Shown here: piece after piece, positions 1 to 9,460 of the stretch
How the letters are laid out: the number at the start of each line of letters is the position of its first letter
How positions within the stretch are numbered: the stretch's first letter is position 1
Source: CBDFKJ01 sp965248805
Lineage (GTDB): Bacteria; Pseudomonadota; Alphaproteobacteria; UBA6615
Assembly (NCBI GenBank): GCA_965248805.1
Contig: CBDFKJ010000008.1
Span: 310,001 to 374,000, forward strand
Reading direction: 5' to 3'
DNA: 64,000 bases
Notes under the pieces: generated by a model
Database searches by the model: none
What the model was told of the DNA's origin: nothing
The model's input: only the letters and a program-made list of their open reading frames with translations
Program-made: the position numbers and the translations under genes

Positions 1-600
1 GCGCTCGCCGCCGAGAACATCACCGCTACGGTGGTCGCCGACGGCACCGGATACCGCATGGTGATCACCGACACCGACGGCGACAACACGTTCATCACCG
101 ATTCGTCGACCTTGCTCAGCCAACTCAACGTTCATGCCGGCCAGGTTGGCGCCGCCGGCCGCATCCGCCTCGACCAGGCGCTGGTGCTCGATGGCTCTCT
201 GGCCTCGCGCGGCGAGCTGAGCAGCGCCGGTGGCTTGGCTGCCGGCGACGTCGCCATTTCGCTCGGCGACGCCACCGTGGCCAATCAGATCGCCGCGCTT
301 TTCAGCGCCGGTGTATCGATCGCCGCCGCGGGCACGTTGCCGACAATGTCAGTGCGCTTGGCCGACTACGCAGCCACCATCCTGTCCCAGAACGCGGCGA
401 TGGCGAGCGCCAACTCCGACGAACTTTCAGTCGGCGAAAGCTACCGACAGGCGCTGGTGAATCAGGCCGCCTCGGTCAGCCAAGTCAATCTCGACGAGGA
501 AATGGCCAACATCATTATCCTGTAGAACGCCTACGCCGCCGCCGCGCGTGTAACGACGACCGCGTCGGAAATGCTGGATACATTGCTCGCCGCAGTATGA
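1..600 (+). pseudogene. flgK: Flagellar hook-associated protein 1, C-terminal part, with in-frame stop
   Basis: This is the 3' end of flgK, which runs in from the left edge. FlgK joins the hook to the filament together with FlgL. The frame starting at base 1 is open to a TAG at 523-525, just after ...NLDEEMANIIIL. It then continues in the same frame as NAYAAAARVTTTASEMLDTLLAAV to TGA at 598-600. FlgK proteins usually read LQNAYAASARV at this point, so the TAG replaces the conserved Gln (CAG to TAG). The truncated product would lose the last 25 residues, part of the terminal coiled-coil needed for hook-filament assembly. flgL starts 13 bp later and is intact. The nonsense change could be real or a sequencing error. 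Confidence 0.85.
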
Positions 601-613
601 CCCGAGGGCCAAG

Positions 614-1801
614 ATGACACGCGTCGCTCCGATCGCTCAGCGCAAACTGATGCTCTTCCACACGCTGAACACCCAGGCCCGATTGCTGGATCGGCAGCTA
701 CAGATGGGCACCGGGAAGGTCGCCCAACAGTATGCTGGTATCGCCGATCAATCGGCCCGTCTGGTCTCGCTCGAGGCCAGCGTCGCGCATGCGGCGCAGT
801 ATGTAAGCAACATCACTTTCTTCGACCATCGCCTGGCGCTCGTCGATCTCAGCCTCGAAACCCTCGACACCTCGGCCCGCGACGTGCGCGCTGCGCTGAA
901 CTCGGTGGTCAATTTCCCCACTTCGCACGCCAGCGATTTGCGCCAGATGGCGGCGGACGCCCGCGACCTCGTGCGCGACATGATGAACATCCGCGACGGA
1001 GCGCGCTACCTATTCGCGGGCACGCGCATCGACCAGCAGCCGGTTTCGTTGGGCGCCGGCTACACCTCGATTGCGCTCATCGAATCCGACGGAGTGACGG
1101 TCGACGAGACCTTCTATCAATCGTACTACACCGACGTGCTGGGCAATACGCTGCCCTACGCTCAAGGCAGCTTCTACGACCAGATCTACTTCGACAAGAA
1201 CGGCGCCCCGCCCGGCGGTTCCGCGCCGGCCGACCCCGACAATCCGACGCTTAGCGAGTTCGTGGCCGAAGACCCGGACCTGTGGTCCTACTACGTCGCG
1301 CGCATGGATTCGTCGCAAATGCTCGCCAATCCGAAGCTCGACTACTACAGCGGCGATCAGCAGGATCAATCGTTCCGCATCTCCGAATCGCTCGAGGTTG
1401 GCCTCGAAGTCAGCGCCGATGACGTCGCGTTGCAGCAAATACTGATGGCACTCGACGCCATCGCCAATTTGCCGGACGACGTGCCGGATACGTCATTCGA
1501 GCAGGTAGTCGTGGTCAAGGCGCGCGACGTTCTGAACAAGGCACTCGGATCCGACCCCTCGGCTGGCTACACAACGCTGCAGGGATTGCGCGGCGACGTG
1601 AACGCGCTGCGCGAGCGTATCAGCGACACGCAAAAGCGGCATGAAGATTTCCTGGCCTATGCCGAGGGTGCGTTCGGCAGTATCGAAAACATCGACACGG
1701 CCGAACTGGTCGTACGCCTGCAGGGCCATCAGCTGGCGCTGCAGGCGGCATTCTCGGCGATTGCCGAGTTGCGCTCGCTATCGCTGCTGAATTTTCTTTA
1801 G
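614..1801 (+). CDS. flgL: Flagellar hook-filament junction protein FlgL
   Basis: The product has 395 residues. It has the flagellin-like N-terminal helix (residues about 1-130: QRKLMLFHTLNTQARLLDRQ, then SLEASVAHAAQYVSNI) and the C-terminal helix (about 330-395, ending ELRSLSLLNFL) that form the D0/D1 coiled-coil of the family. FlgL is exported by the flagellar type III system and connects FlgK to the flagellin filament. The start is ATG 614, 13 bp after the flgK frame ends, with GAGGG upstream, so the two are co-transcribed. The length fits FlgL rather than FliC because of its position after flgK. It is intact, unlike its two neighbours. Confidence 0.85.
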   Translation: MTRVAPIAQRKLMLFHTLNTQARLLDRQLQMGTGKVAQQYAGIADQSARLVSLEASVAHAAQYVSNITFFDHRLALVDLSLETLDTSARDVRAALNSVVNFPTSHASDLRQMAADARDLVRDMMNIRDGARYLFAGTRIDQQPVSLGAGYTSIALIESDGVTVDETFYQSYYTDVLGNTLPYAQGSFYDQIYFDKNGAPPGGSAPADPDNPTLSEFVAEDPDLWSYYVARMDSSQMLANPKLDYYSGDQQDQSFRISESLEVGLEVSADDVALQQILMALDAIANLPDDVPDTSFEQVVVVKARDVLNKALGSDPSAGYTTLQGLRGDVNALRERISDTQKRHEDFLAYAEGAFGSIENIDTAELVVRLQGHQLALQAAFSAIAELRSLSLLNFL

Positions 1802-1866
1802 ATATTAAAGGAACGTTAGCCACGCCGACGCCATAATGACGCGGTGATCGTAACGGTCAGGCTGAG

Positions 1867-2157
1867 ATGGACATCTTCTCTTTAAACATCGGTGAGCCGT
1901 TCAACTTCGCCAGGGCGTTCGCGAAAACGGCGCAACAGGCGGCCGCGCCGGCGTTCGAGCTGCAGTTCTTTGCGACGCAGAACGCAATTCAAGACACCAT
2001 GAACGCCGATATCGAGTCGATCCTTTCGAACGATCTATCGACCAGCGGCAAGACCGCGCATCTCGACCGCAAGGTCAAGGCGCTGAAGCCGCAGCTGGCA
2101 CTGGTGCAAGCCTATGAGACGCGGACCAAGCATAATCGCGTTACGGTCGAATATGTA
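1867..2157 (+). pseudogene. Unidentified gene of the flagellar cluster, truncated by IS630
   Basis: The reading frame begins at ATG 1867 (GGCTGAG upstream) and codes MDIFSLNIGEPFNFARAF..., a helical, Ala/Gln-rich protein without a signal peptide. After 97 codons it runs into the left end of IS630 copy 1 at the CTAG target. The IS supplies the last three codons and a TGA at 2167-2169. The rest of the gene is not found on the far side of the IS, where another IS remnant begins, so the 3' part has been lost. Position after flgL suggests a flagellar accessory protein. I do not recognise the family. Confidence 0.5.
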
Positions 2158-2980
2158 CTAGTGGATTGATTCCAACGTTTGGAACCCTCGGTTTCGGGCT
2201 GCGATGATGTCGTCGGGGTCGGCTTTCGATATGAATGGCTGTGGGTTGGCCGCATTGTATTCGCGGACGAAGCGGTTGATTGCGGCCTGGAGATCGACGA
2301 CGGAATGGAAGACGCCGTGCTTGAGCCGCCGCCGGGTGAGTTTTGCGAAGAAGCCCTCGACGGCATTGAGCCACGAGCAGGAGGTCGGTGTGAAGTGGAA
2401 AGTCCAGCGCGGATGGCGGGCGAGCCAGGCGCGGACCTTGTCCTTGTTGTGCGCCGCGTAGTTGTCGACGATCGCGTGGATGGCCTTGTCCGCCGGCACC
2501 GTGCGCTCGATGCGGTTGAGGAAGCGGATGAACTCCTGATGGCGGTGGCGCTGCATGTTCTGGCCGATCACCGTTCCGTCCAGAACGTTGAGCGCCGCAA
2601 ACAGCGTGGTCGTGCCGTGCCGTTTGTAGTCATGGTGCCGGCGCGTCCCTTCTTCATCGGCAGACCGGCGGTCGAGCGCCTGGATCTGTGACTTCTCATC
2701 GATCGACAACACCACCGCATGGGCCGGCGGGTCGACATACAGGCCGACGATATCGGTGAGTTTCTCGGCGAAGGCAGGGTCGGTCGACAGCTTGAAGTTG
2801 CGCCAGCGGTGCGGGCTGAGACCGTGAGCCTTCCAGATCGCCTGCACCGTCGAGGCGGCAATACCGGCCGCCCTGGCGATCGCGCGCAACGTCCAGTGGG
2901 TCGCCTCAAACGGCGGCGGTTGCTGCGTCAGGCGCACGATCTCGGCGACACGATCGAGCGGGACCGGCGCCTTGCCGGGC
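2158..2980 (-). pseudogene. IS630 transposase, N-terminally deleted
   Basis: This keeps about 270 C-terminal residues of the 355-residue transposase seen in copy 2, including the DDE residues: D in VLSIDEKSQ, D in IVDNYAAHN, and E in SWLNAVEGFFAKL. The N-terminal helix-turn-helix was lost in the 256-bp deletion. The open frame continues upstream through the junction into an unrelated IS remnant (to 3117), but that extension is not part of the protein. The TAG stop (2160-2158 on the minus strand) is made by the CTAG target sequence itself. The copy is probably inactive but might be mobilised by the full copy. Confidence 0.85.
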
Positions 2981-3041
2981 GCATACCACAGCAAAATACG
3001 GAATCCCAATTCGGACTCTTTCGTTCCGATCCCTCCACTAG
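2158..3041 (-). mobile_element. IS630-family element, copy 1, with 256-bp internal deletion
   Basis: The element is bounded by CTAG at both ends (2158-2161 and 3038-3041), the usual TA-centred IS630 target. Terminal inverted repeats are TGGATTGATTCC on the left, and TGGAGGGATCGG read inward from the right. It is near-identical to the full copy at 37743-38882 (1,140 bp) but only 884 bp long. The difference is exactly 256 bp, removed at the 2980/2981 junction (bases 38566-38821 of the other copy). It sits inside the gene starting at 1867. Confidence 0.85.
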
Positions 3042-3117
3042 GGTCCGGACTCATAACCAGTAGCTGACGGTAGCGCGAGACAGACGGCGGCGAGGAAGTT
3101 TTGGGCGAGGCGGTCAT
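3042..3117 (-). pseudogene. Remnant of an IS5-family transposase C-terminus
   Basis: Read on the minus strand this short stretch codes YDRLAQNFLAAVCLALP and then a stop. That resembles the conserved C-terminal end (RYDKTARNFLAAV) of IS5-family transposases. It is trapped between the right end of IS630 copy 1 and the left end of the IS1182 element at 3118, so an older IS5-type element was cut by both. Confidence 0.5.
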
Positions 3118-4342
3118 AGCAGCCCGTTGACGAAGTCCGGCGTGTCTGATTCTGTCTGAACATAGAGATTTAGACGGGCGTCGTGCGATGGCATTGAGAC
3201 GACAGAGCGAGGTTCAGGGTGACCTCGTGGTGACATGGGCGGAGATGCCGCGTTCGCCTGGACACGCGTTTTCCGACCGGCTGCATGAGTTGCTGACCGA
3301 GTCTGGCTTTGACGGCTTCGTGGAGGCGACGTGCAAGCCATACTACGCACCTCGGATGGGGGCTCCTTCGCTGCCGCCGGGGCGTTATTTCCGGATGCAC
3401 ATGATCGGCTATTTCGAGGGCATCGGCAGCGAGCGCGGCATCGCTTGGCGCTGTTCGGATTCGCTGTCGCTTCGCGCGTTTCTGCGGTTGGCGAACCGGG
3501 ACAAGGTTCCCGATCATTCCTGGTTGTCGAAGACGCGCGGCCGGCTGCCGCACGAGGTCCATGAAAAGGTTTTCGACTGGGTTCTGGCTCTCGTCGCCGC
3601 GCGCGGTCTGGTGAAGGGCGAGCGGATCGGCGTCGACGGCTCGACGATGGAAGCCAACGCCGCCCTGCGAGCCATCGTGCGGCGCGATAGCGGCGAGACC
3701 TATCGCGAGATGCTGACGCAAATGGCGAAGGAGAGTGGCGTCGAAACGCCGACGATCGACGACCTCGTCCGGCTCGATCGCCGGCGGAAGGGCAAGAAGC
3801 TTTCGAACAAGGATTGGACGAGCCCGACCGATCCTGATGCGAAGATCGCGCGGGTGAAGGACGGCACCACGCATCTGGCCTACAAGCCCGAGCACGCGGT
3901 CGATCTCGACACCGGCGTCATCGTTGCGGCACCGATCTATCCAGCCGATGAAGGCGACACGACGACTTTGCCTGGGACGCTGGAGGCGGCCGCGCGCAAC
4001 CTCGCCGAGGTCGGCCTGGCTCCAACACGGGCAGAGCCCTGCGGTCTCGTTGGCGACAAGGGCTATCATTCACGCGAGGGGCTGAAAGACCTCGACGGCG
4101 GCGTCTGGAAAACGCGGATCTCCGAGCCGGAGCCCGCCAACGGCTATCTGCGCTGGCATGGCGACCAGGCGGCACGTCAGGCTGTCTACGCCAACCGGGC
4201 GCGATTGAAGTCCGGCGTCGCGCGGAACGCCATGCGCAGGCGCGGTGAGATGGTCGAGCGCAGCTTCGCCCATGTCCTCGACCGTGGCGGCATGCGCCGC
4301 GCGTTGCTGCGGGCGCGCGAGAACGTCCACAAACGCTACCTG

Positions 4343-5631
4343 GGCGCCTCCATTTACCTCGTGAATTTTGCCTCGTTGTGATTCTCTACGGCGGTTCGGT
4401 TTGAGGAGGTATTGATGAGGCAGGCTGGTCTGTTCGGCTTACCGGATCATCTTCGAAAGCTTTCGGCGACGGGTGATCCGTTGGAGGTGCTGGCAAAGGT
4501 CGTCGACTTCAAGATTTTCCGCGCGCCGCTTGAGGCGGCGCTGGGCTATTCGGACGGATCGAAAGGTGGCCGCCCGGCCTACGATGCGGTGGCGATGCTC
4601 AAGGTTCTGATCCTGGCCGCGCGGCACACGGTGAGTGACGAGCGGATGGAGTTTCTGATCCGCGATCGCTTGAGCTGGCTTCGCTTCCTAGGCTTCGATC
4701 TCGGAGCGCCGACGCCGGACCGCAACACCATATGGACCTTTCGCGAGCGTCTGGTCCGGGCCGGGGCGATGGATAAGCTGTTTGCCGCCTTCGATGGCGA
4801 ATTGCGCCGGTGCGGCTATCTGGCGATGGGCGGGCAGATCGTCGATGCGACGTTGGTATCGGCGCCCAAGCAGCGCCACAGCGATGACGAGAAGCGGGCG
4901 ATCAAGGCGGGCAAGAGCGCGTCCGAGGTCTGGCCCGATCAGCCAGCCAAGGCGGCGCAGAAGGACACGGATGCGCGGTGGACGGTGAAGACCGGGCGGC
5001 GCAAGAACCCCGCCGGGTCGCAACGGCGCATGCCCGACATCGCGATCCCGGTGTTCGGCTACAAGAATCATGTCGTCATCGATCGGGCCTACGGCTTCAT
5101 CCGCAGCTCGGCTGTGACCGATGCCGCCCGCCATGACGGCAAGATGTTGCGTCAGCTCGTCACCGGCGACAATCTGGCCGCCGGCGTGTGGGCTGACAGC
5201 GCCTATCGCTCGAAGGCCAACGAGGCGTGGCTGGCCGGCAAGGGTCGGGTCTCCCACATCCACCGCAAGAAGCCGCCGGGCCGGGCCATGCCCAAGGCGA
5301 CCGCCCAGGCCAATGCCCGCAAGTCAGCGGTCCGTGCGCATGTGGAGCACGTCTTCGCCCAGCAGAAGGATCGCATGGGCCTTTTCATCCGTACCATCGG
5401 GCTCAAGCGGGCGGAGGCCAAGATCGGCCTCGCCAACCTGGCTTACAATTTCCAGCGTCTGATCTTCCATGAGCGCAGGGCCGCCATGGTATGAGTCCGC
5501 CTGAATAGCGCCAAAACCCTCCGCCGAGAACGAAACGGCGGATGGTTGCGGACGTCAACACCGCCGATCTCAGCGAAAGTCGGACAGCACACCAAAATCT
5601 TCGTCAAATCCCCCGGTTGTTGGAGGTCTCC
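4343..5631 (+). mobile_element. IS5-family element, copy 1 (1,289 bp), complete
   Basis: The element lies inside the IS1182 transposase gene. Left end GGCGCCTCCATTTACC and right end (complement) GGAGACCTCCAACAACC form imperfect inverted repeats. The flanking acctg at 4338-4342 and 5632-5636 is a putative 5-bp target duplication. A second, rearranged copy of the left part is at 18040-18845, which confirms the left boundary. Confidence 0.7.
4415..5494 (+). CDS. IS5-family transposase
   Basis: The product has 359 residues, with start ATG 4415 after the strong site GAGGAGGT. The N-terminal DUF772-type region (MRQAGLFGLPDHLRKLSATG...) is followed by a DDE core: D in GGQIVDATLVSAPKQ, D in VWADSAYRSKANE, and E in VRAHVEHVFAQQKDRMG. 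Length and motifs fit a complete IS5-family transposase. It is likely functional and is the probable source of the copy at 18040-18845. Confidence 0.9.
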   Translation: MRQAGLFGLPDHLRKLSATGDPLEVLAKVVDFKIFRAPLEAALGYSDGSKGGRPAYDAVAMLKVLILAARHTVSDERMEFLIRDRLSWLRFLGFDLGAPTPDRNTIWTFRERLVRAGAMDKLFAAFDGELRRCGYLAMGGQIVDATLVSAPKQRHSDDEKRAIKAGKSASEVWPDQPAKAAQKDTDARWTVKTGRRKNPAGSQRRMPDIAIPVFGYKNHVVIDRAYGFIRSSAVTDAARHDGKMLRQLVTGDNLAAGVWADSAYRSKANEAWLAGKGRVSHIHRKKPPGRAMPKATAQANARKSAVRAHVEHVFAQQKDRMGLFIRTIGLKRAEAKIGLANLAYNFQRLIFHERRAAMV

Positions 5632-6009
5632 ACCTGATCCATGTCGCCGGGTTCAATCTCGGCATTCTGATGCGCGCGCTGTTCGGATCAGGCACGCCGA
5701 GGGAGGCTGCGAGTGCAAAGAGCACCCTTTTGTTCGTTATTCAGTTCGATGCTGCCCTGGCGATCGCCATCGTGGCGAACATCGAAGGCAAACCAGCCAT
5801 GCTCGTTATCATCATCATCGTCGCCCCCGAAACCGATTGATCAAAGCGCGACTTCATCACCGGGCTGCTAAGGGGAAATTTCACGACATCAGTCAACTCA
5901 GCCCTCCCTTAACTTATGAGTCTGCTATTCGAACCGCTTTTTCGACGAAGCGAAGAAAGACGAACTACATGAGAACCGAGTGTGCGCGCGCACGCCTCTG
6001 CCCGTCGAA

Positions 6010-7104
6010 TCAGTTCTGGCCCAGCCCGCACTGGGCGCGGTGGCGCAGCAGGTGGTCGGCGAGGACGAGCGCCATCATCGCCTCGCCGATGGGCACGGCG
6101 CGGATGCCCACACACGGGTCGTGGCGGCCCTTGGTGACGATCTCGGTCTCCTCGCCATCGGTGGTGACGGTGCGGCGCGGGATGGTGATCGAACTGGTCG
6201 GCTTGACGGCGAAGCGCACGACCACTTCTTGGCCGGTGGAGATGCCGCCCAGAATACCGCCGGCTTTGTTCGACAGGAACGTGACGCGGCCGCCGGCCAT
6301 GCGCATCTCGTCGGCGTTCTGTTCGCCGGTGAGCGCGGCTGCGCCCATGCCGGCGCCGATTTCCACGCCCTTGACGGCGTTGATGCCCATCATCGCCTTG
6401 GCCAGATCGGCGTCGAGCTTGTCGTAGACCGGAGCGCCGAGACCTGCCGGTACGCCCGAGGCGGTGACTTCGATCACGGCGCCGAGGCTGGAGCCGGCCT
6501 TGCGCACCCGGTCCAACTCGGCCTCCCATGCGAGGGCGGCGGCGGCATCGGGGCACCAGAACGGATTGCGGTCCACTTGTGCCCAGTCCCAGGCATCACG
6601 GTCGATGGCGTGCCCGCCCATCTGCACCAGCGCGCCACGAATTGTGACGCCGTCCGGCACCAGCACATCCAGCACCTTGCGGGCGATGGCACCGGCGGCC
6701 ACCCGCATCGCCGTCTCGCGCGCCGAGGACCGGCCGCCGCCGCGCGGGTCGCGGATGCCGTATTTCTTCCAGTAGGTGTAGTCGGCGTGGCCGGGGCGGA
6801 ACTTGTTGGCGATGTCGGCGTAGTCCTTGGCGCGTGCATCGCCGTTGTCGATCACCAGCGCGATCGGCGTGCCGGTGGTCTGGCCCTCGAACACGCCGGA
6901 GACGATGCGCACTTGGTCCGGCTCGCGGCGCTGGGTCGTGTGGCGCGACTGACCGGGGCGACGGCGATCGAGATAGGGCTGGATATCGGCCTCCGCCAGC
7001 GCCAGACGCGGCGGCACGCCGTCGACCACACAGCCGATGGCCGGTCCGTGGCTCTCGCCCCAGGTGGTGAACCGAAACAGATGGCCGAAGCTGTTGCCCG
7101 CCAT
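6010..7104 (-). CDS. aroC: Chorismate synthase
   Basis: The product has 364 residues. It converts 5-enolpyruvylshikimate-3-phosphate to chorismate, the last step of the shikimate pathway, using reduced FMN in the cytosol. Family signatures are complete: MAGNSFGHLFRFTTWGESHG at the start (GES-H-G signature), the RRRPGQS loop near residue 50, RGGGRSSARETA near residue 125, and ...GRHDPCVGIRAVPIGEAM near the C-terminus. It starts just after the fabI stop (the ATG at 7104 is 3 bp downstream of the fabI stop codon), so the two form a fabI-aroC operon. The region from its end to the IS1182 right end (5871-6009) shows no gene. Confidence 0.97.
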   Translation of the reverse strand: MAGNSFGHLFRFTTWGESHGPAIGCVVDGVPPRLALAEADIQPYLDRRRPGQSRHTTQRREPDQVRIVSGVFEGQTTGTPIALVIDNGDARAKDYADIANKFRPGHADYTYWKKYGIRDPRGGGRSSARETAMRVAAGAIARKVLDVLVPDGVTIRGALVQMGGHAIDRDAWDWAQVDRNPFWCPDAAAALAWEAELDRVRKAGSSLGAVIEVTASGVPAGLGAPVYDKLDADLAKAMMGINAVKGVEIGAGMGAAALTGEQNADEMRMAGGRVTFLSNKAGGILGGISTGQEVVVRFAVKPTSSITIPRRTVTTDGEETEIVTKGRHDPCVGIRAVPIGEAMMALVLADHLLRHRAQCGLGQN

Positions 7105-7107
7105 TTC

Positions 7108-7947
7108 TCAGCGGTTCGCGCGCAGGCCGCCGAGCAGGTCGGCTACATCGGCGGCGGCGTCGACGGCGACCATGCCGACGGTGTGGTAGCCGGCGTCGAC
7201 ATGCATCACCTCGCCGGTGACCCCAGCGCCCAGATCCGACAGCAGGAACATCGCCGCGCCGCCGACGTCACCGGTGGTGACGTTGCGCTTCAGCGGCGAG
7301 TTGAGCTCGTTCCAGCGCAGGATGTAGCGGAAATCGCCGATGCCGCTGGCGGCCAAGGTCTTTATCGGGCCGGCGGAGATCGCGTTGACGCGAATGCCGG
7401 CCGCGCCCAGATCGACGGCCAGGTAACGCACGCTGGCCTCCAGCGCCGCCTTGGCAACGCCCATGACGTTGTAGTGCGGCATCACCCGCTCGGCGCCGTA
7501 GTAGGTCAGCGTCAGCAGGCTGCCGCCGTCTTCCATCAGCGGCGTCGCGTGCCGGCAGACGGTCGTAAACGAATAACAAGAGACGTCCATCGTGCGCAGG
7601 AAGTTGGTGCGCGTCGTGGCCACGTATTGGCCTTTCAGCTCGTCCTTGTCGGAATAGGCGATGGCGTGGACGACGAAATCCAGCCCGCCCCACGTCTCCG
7701 CCAGGCGGTCGAATACCGAGGCCACACTTTCGTCATCGGTGACGTCGCACTCTGCCACCAGGTCGGCGCCGACCTGTTCGGCCAGCGGATGCACGCGCTT
7801 GCCCAGCGCATCGCCCTGATAGGTGAAGGCGAGGTTGGCGCCTTGCGCATGTACGGCCTTGGCAATGCCCCAGGCGATCGAGCGATCGTTGGCCACGCCC
7901 ATAATCAACCCGCGTTTGCCGGCCATTAGCGGCGCGACATCGCTCAT
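7108..7947 (-). CDS. fabI: Enoyl-[acyl-carrier-protein] reductase [NADH]
   Basis: The product has 279 residues and belongs to the SDR superfamily. It carries out the last reduction of each fatty-acid elongation cycle (trans-2-enoyl-ACP to acyl-ACP). The divergent FabI Rossmann motif GVANDRSIAWGIA (not TGxxxGIG), the FabI-type catalytic pair in YYGAERVMPHYNVMGVAKAA (Y-x6-K) and RVNAISAGPIKT are all present. I chose ATG 7947 because GAGG lies just upstream and the following MSDVAPLMAGKRGLIMGVAN matches usual starts; a GTG two codons earlier is possible. It is co-transcribed with aroC. Confidence 0.95.
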   Translation of the reverse strand: MSDVAPLMAGKRGLIMGVANDRSIAWGIAKAVHAQGANLAFTYQGDALGKRVHPLAEQVGADLVAECDVTDDESVASVFDRLAETWGGLDFVVHAIAYSDKDELKGQYVATTRTNFLRTMDVSCYSFTTVCRHATPLMEDGGSLLTLTYYGAERVMPHYNVMGVAKAALEASVRYLAVDLGAAGIRVNAISAGPIKTLAASGIGDFRYILRWNELNSPLKRNVTTGDVGGAAMFLLSDLGAGVTGEVMHVDAGYHTVGMVAVDAAADVADLLGGLRANR

Positions 7948-8070
7948 CACCACCTCGTGCCGGAACGGTCAGGACGGCCCCGGCGCATCCTACACCAACA
8001 CCCGGTTGCGGCAAGGCAACCGACCCTGCGTCAACGCTGCGTTAGCGCCCGGCTGGCAAGCTGTGCCATC

Positions 8071-9405
8071 ATGGATGCGAACAACCAGCCTCGCTCCTTT
8101 TTGGGCAACGCCATGCAACTCGGATTGGCGGCGTCGACGCACCTGGCGGCTTCCGGCGCCTTCCTGGCCTTCCTGCTGCGGCGGTTCAAGGACGACCGCT
8201 GCATGCGGGTCGCCGCGTCGCTGAGCTATACCTCACTGTTGGCTCTGGTGCCGCTTCTGGCCATCGTCTTTTCCGTTTTGGCGGCGTTTCCGGTGTTCGA
8301 CGACATCCAGCAGGAGATCCGCCGGTTCATCTTCCTTTATGCCGCGCCGCATGCCGGCGAGCAGGCGCGCAACTACGTCGACGCGTTCGTCGCCAATACC
8401 GACCGGTTGACCGCACTGGGCGTGGTCGGACTGGCCGCCACGGCGATCATGCTGCTGTCGACCATCGAGAATGCCTTCAACTTCATTTGGCGGGTCGTGC
8501 GCCCGCGACGCCTCTCGCGGCGGCTGGTAGCCTATTGGACCGTGCTGACGCTCGGGCCGCTGCTCGCCGGCGGCGCCGTCTCGATGTCGGCCTACCTTTA
8601 CGCCGCCGTACGCTGGGCCGGGCTCGAATCGGACGATATCGGCGTATTCGCGCGGCTGCTGCCCTTCGTGCTCACGGCGGCAACCTTCGCCGTGCTGTAC
8701 ATCACGCTGCCCAATTGCCGCGTGCGCTGGGTGCATGCGGTCACCGGCGGCTTGGTCGCGGCCCAATTATTCGAACTACTGAAGCAGGGATTCGGCATCT
8801 ACGTCGCGGCGTTCCCGGCCTATCGCACGATCTATGGTGCGATGTCCTCGCTGCCCCTGTTCCTGGTCTGGATGTATCTGGTCTGGGCGGTAGTTTTGTT
8901 CGGCGCGGTGATCGCGGCGGCGTGGCCGGAATGGCGGGCCGAGCGCGCGCGCAGTGCCCTGCCGGAACTGACCCAGGGTACGCGCCTGGCCTTGACGCTG
9001 AAGGTCTTGGCGGTCCTGTTCGCAGCGCAGAGGGGGGGCCAAAGAGTCGCCCAGGAAACCCTGACCGAAGCCGTAGGGGGTGAGAGCAATCGCCTGCGCC
9101 GAATCCTGGAGCCATTGGTGCGTGCCCGCTACGCGGTGGAGGCGGAGGACGGCCACTGGCTATTGGCCCGCGATCTGGAGCAGGCGACGTTATTCGATAT
9201 CTGGTGCATGCTGGACTTGCACGCCGGTGCGCCGGGACTGGAGGCGTCCGACAACGGCGCGTGGACGCTGCGGCTACATGAGGTGCTCGAAGATATGGAA
9301 GCACACAATCGTGGCATGATGGGATTGACGCTGCGTGAGTTGCTGGCGCCGGCGCCCGACGCCCACGCGGGCCGCGGCGCGGCCCAACTCAGGCCGGTGG
9401 ACTGA
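8071..9405 (+). CDS. YihY/BrkB-family inner-membrane protein
   Basis: The product has about 444 residues. The N-terminal 300 form the YihY/BrkB domain (once misnamed ribonuclease BN): CMRVAASLSYTSLLALVPLLAIVFSVL starts it and five to six membrane spans follow. IWRVVRPRRLSRRLVAYWTVLTLGPLL and YGAMSSLPLFLVWMYLVWAVVLFGA are typical blocks. The C-terminal 130 residues are cytosolic and look like a winged-helix region (TEAVGGESNRLRRILEPLVRARYAV). The function of the family is not settled; some members are proposed transporters. I chose ATG 8071; the frame is open further up to 7957 but that part overlaps the promoter of fabI. It is transcribed divergently from fabI. Confidence 0.85.
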   Translation: MDANNQPRSFLGNAMQLGLAASTHLAASGAFLAFLLRRFKDDRCMRVAASLSYTSLLALVPLLAIVFSVLAAFPVFDDIQQEIRRFIFLYAAPHAGEQARNYVDAFVANTDRLTALGVVGLAATAIMLLSTIENAFNFIWRVVRPRRLSRRLVAYWTVLTLGPLLAGGAVSMSAYLYAAVRWAGLESDDIGVFARLLPFVLTAATFAVLYITLPNCRVRWVHAVTGGLVAAQLFELLKQGFGIYVAAFPAYRTIYGAMSSLPLFLVWMYLVWAVVLFGAVIAAAWPEWRAERARSALPELTQGTRLALTLKVLAVLFAAQRGGQRVAQETLTEAVGGESNRLRRILEPLVRARYAVEAEDGHWLLARDLEQATLFDIWCMLDLHAGAPGLEASDNGAWTLRLHEVLEDMEAHNRGMMGLTLRELLAPAPDAHAGRGAAQLRPVD

Positions 9406-9460
9406 CGGGCCGGCGGCTAACTAGTGACGACGCCGCCGGATCGGCAGCGCCAATATAGGA

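Larger units (their letters stand above)
3188..5840 (+). pseudogene. IS1182-family transposase, split by IS5 insertion
   Basis: The N-terminal 385 codons run from ATG 3188 to codon CTG 4340-4342 (...RENVHKRYL). The frame resumes at 5637 with IHVAGFNLGILMRALFGSG and ends at TGA 5838-5840. DDE residues are visible: D in IGVDGSTMEANAA, D in LVGDKGYHSREG, and E in EMVERSFAHVLDRGG. Without the inner IS it would be an intact DDE transposase of about 450 residues. As it stands the frame ends at 4381 inside the IS5 left end, so the protein is truncated after all three catalytic residues. Confidence 0.8.
3118..5870 (+). mobile_element. IS1182-family element interrupted by an IS5-family element
   Basis: The outer ends are inverted repeats: TAGCAGCCCGTTGACGAAGTC at 3117-3137, and on the complementary strand at 5870 TAGCAGCCCGGTGATGAAGTC. 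Removing the inner IS5 (4343-5631 plus one copy of the acctg duplication) rejoins the transposase reading frame exactly. Net IS1182 length is about 1.46 kb. Similar end sequence recurs at 17825, where only a remnant is left. Confidence 0.75.
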
